Source: Planctomycetota bacterium
Lineage (GTDB): Bacteria > Planctomycetota > UBA1135 > JADKAF01
NCBI GenBank assembly: GCA_016719295.1
Contig: JADKAF010000001.1
Location: forward strand, 4,836,001-4,900,000
Length of the DNA: 64,000 nucleotides
Direction of reading: 5' to 3'
Shown piece by piece: positions 62,980 through 64,000 of the stretch. Made by a program: the position numbers and the translations under genes. The notes below the pieces were generated by a model. That model saw only the letters and a program-made list of their open reading frames with translations, was not told where the DNA came from and did not search any database. The stretch's first letter is position 1; each line of letters begins with the position of its first letter.

Positions 62980-64000
62980 CCTAGGACCAGCGCATCGCGC
63001 CCAATCAAGGAACTGAGAAACGCTCGAAACGCCCGCTTCGGGCTCGTACAACGCGGTTGCTGAAATCCAACGCGTACGAGCTGAAGGAGCGTTTCGAGTG
63101 ACCAGCAATAGATCCCGAGAGCTGCGCCGCCGCAAGTGCCGAATCGACGATCGCCTCCGAGATCGCGAATGGGAGGGACAGGCGCTGCCGATGTTCACCA
63201 GGACTCCCCTGCACTTCGATCTGGCGCAACGCGATCGCGCCTTGGCGACGGGCGGAATAGGTGTCGTTCACGAGCTTGCGAAGCAGGTCGGCCTCTTCGA
63301 GAGCATTGATCGTCGCGTGCGCGTGCTCAAAGCGCACAAGCCCTACCACGAGTCCGATCATGCGCTGAACTTCGCCTACAGCGCGCTGTGTGGTGGGCAG
63401 ACCATCGAGGATCTCGAGCTGCTCAGAAAAACGAGGCCTACCTCGACCTGTTGGGCGCGCAGCGTATCCCCGATCCGACAACGGCCGGCGACTTCTGTCG
63501 CCGATTCACGATCGACGCGGTGGCAGAGCTGCAGGCGGCGATCAACGAGAGCCGCCTGCGCGTGTGGGCACGGCAACCCGAGGCCTTCTTCGCCAAGGCA
63601 ACGATCGACTTCGACGGTACGTACGTGGCGACCGATGGCGAGCGCAGAGAGGGCGTCGACATCAACTACAAGGGCGAGTGGAGCTATCATCCGCTCGTCG
63701 CGTCGCTCGCCAATACCAGGGAACCGCTGGAGATCGAGAATCGCCGCGGGAATCGTCCGTCACACGAAGGCGCAGCCGAGATGGCGGATCGGACGATTGC
63801 ATTGGTCCGCAAGGCCGGCTTCCGCTCCGTCCTGCTACGTGGTGATACCGCCTTCTCCCAGTCGCAGCATCTGGATCGCTGGCACGAAGATGGGGTCGAG
63901 TTCATCTTCGGCTACGCTGCGAATACGCCGCTCGTGATGCAGGCCGCGAATCTCCCCAACGCGTCCTGGACGCCCCTGAAGCGGAAGAAGCGAGGATCTG
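62980..64000 (+). mobile_element. IS1380-family insertion sequence, copy 2, inverted, cut by window end
   Basis: Begins CCTAGGACCAGCGCATCGCG, the same end as copy 1, preceded by ACTAGC. It is nearly identical to copy 1 over 1 kb but in opposite orientation, so the two transposase starts face each other over seven repeats. The right end is outside the window. Confidence 0.9.
63098..64000 (+). pseudogene. IS1380 transposase copy 2, frameshifted, partial
   Basis: Identical to copy 1 except for a few bases (e.g. His75 becomes Arg) and a run of five instead of six A at 63427-63431. This shifts the frame after residue ~111; the reading then ends at 63937 in an unrelated frame, while the true continuation (DLLGAQRIPDPTTAGDFC...) is open to the window end. 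Non-functional unless a ribosomal or polymerase slip restores the frame. Confidence 0.88.

Overview
The window is GC-rich and densely coded. The genes suggest a Planctomycetota-like bacterium, possibly one of the deep-branching marine or metagenomic lineages. The clues are many secreted proteins of unknown function, a DUF1080-type (3-keto-disaccharide hydrolase) domain, a sialate O-acetylesterase-like protein, an arylsulfatase fragment, an FHA-protease and large carboxypeptidase-regulatory-like proteins. This placement is inference from gene content only. I recognised no rRNA or tRNA.

Layout. 1-5.9 kb: a secreted repeat protein cut by the window edge, a two-component system (minus strand) and a divergent HEAT-repeat protein. 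6-30 kb: a mosaic of enzymes, secreted beta-propeller proteins and membrane proteins, including a fucose/arabinose isomerase-like protein, a VOC protein with a histone-H1-like tail, an FHA-trypsin membrane protease, an MFS carrier, an SLC4-like anion transporter, a radical SAM enzyme, a frameshifted ZntB/CorA-like gene, a lipid A acyltransferase-like protein, a DUF4932 zincin and an alpha/beta-hydrolase fused to DUF1080. 30.2-37.1 kb: a tight operon hemA-hemCD-hemB-hemL-histidine kinase-response regulator. 37-46.2 kb: gene debris, an esterase, a sigma factor and two tandem paralogous carboxypeptidase-regulatory-like proteins. 46.4-50.2 kb: a second heme operon, hemE-hemN-hemY. Together the two operons cover glutamyl-tRNA to protoporphyrin IX; ferrochelatase is not in the window. 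50-55 kb: hypothetical proteins, a secreted HExxH protein and a decayed region.

55.3-64 kb is the most unusual part. It starts with a thioredoxin-like gene whose two halves are separated by a single in-frame TGA where a redox cysteine is expected, so it is a candidate selenoprotein. Next is a CRISPR adaptation module: a TPR + archaeo-eukaryotic primase protein (CRISPR-associated primase-polymerase, CAPP), cas1, cas2, a leader and a CRISPR array of 14 identical 37-nt repeats. No interference gene is visible. The array is split by an IS1380-family element inserted inside a spacer, and a second, inverted and frameshifted copy of the same IS sits inside another spacer, so seven repeats lie between two head-to-head IS copies.

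Three kinds of small repeated signal run through the window: a palindromic family built on GGGGTCAGACCCC at five intergenic places, a perfect 39-bp inverted repeat at 5.9 kb, and tandem TGTCA-type boxes with 11-bp period in front of the first two-component operon and both heme operons. The boxes suggest control by an OmpR/PhoB-type regulator.
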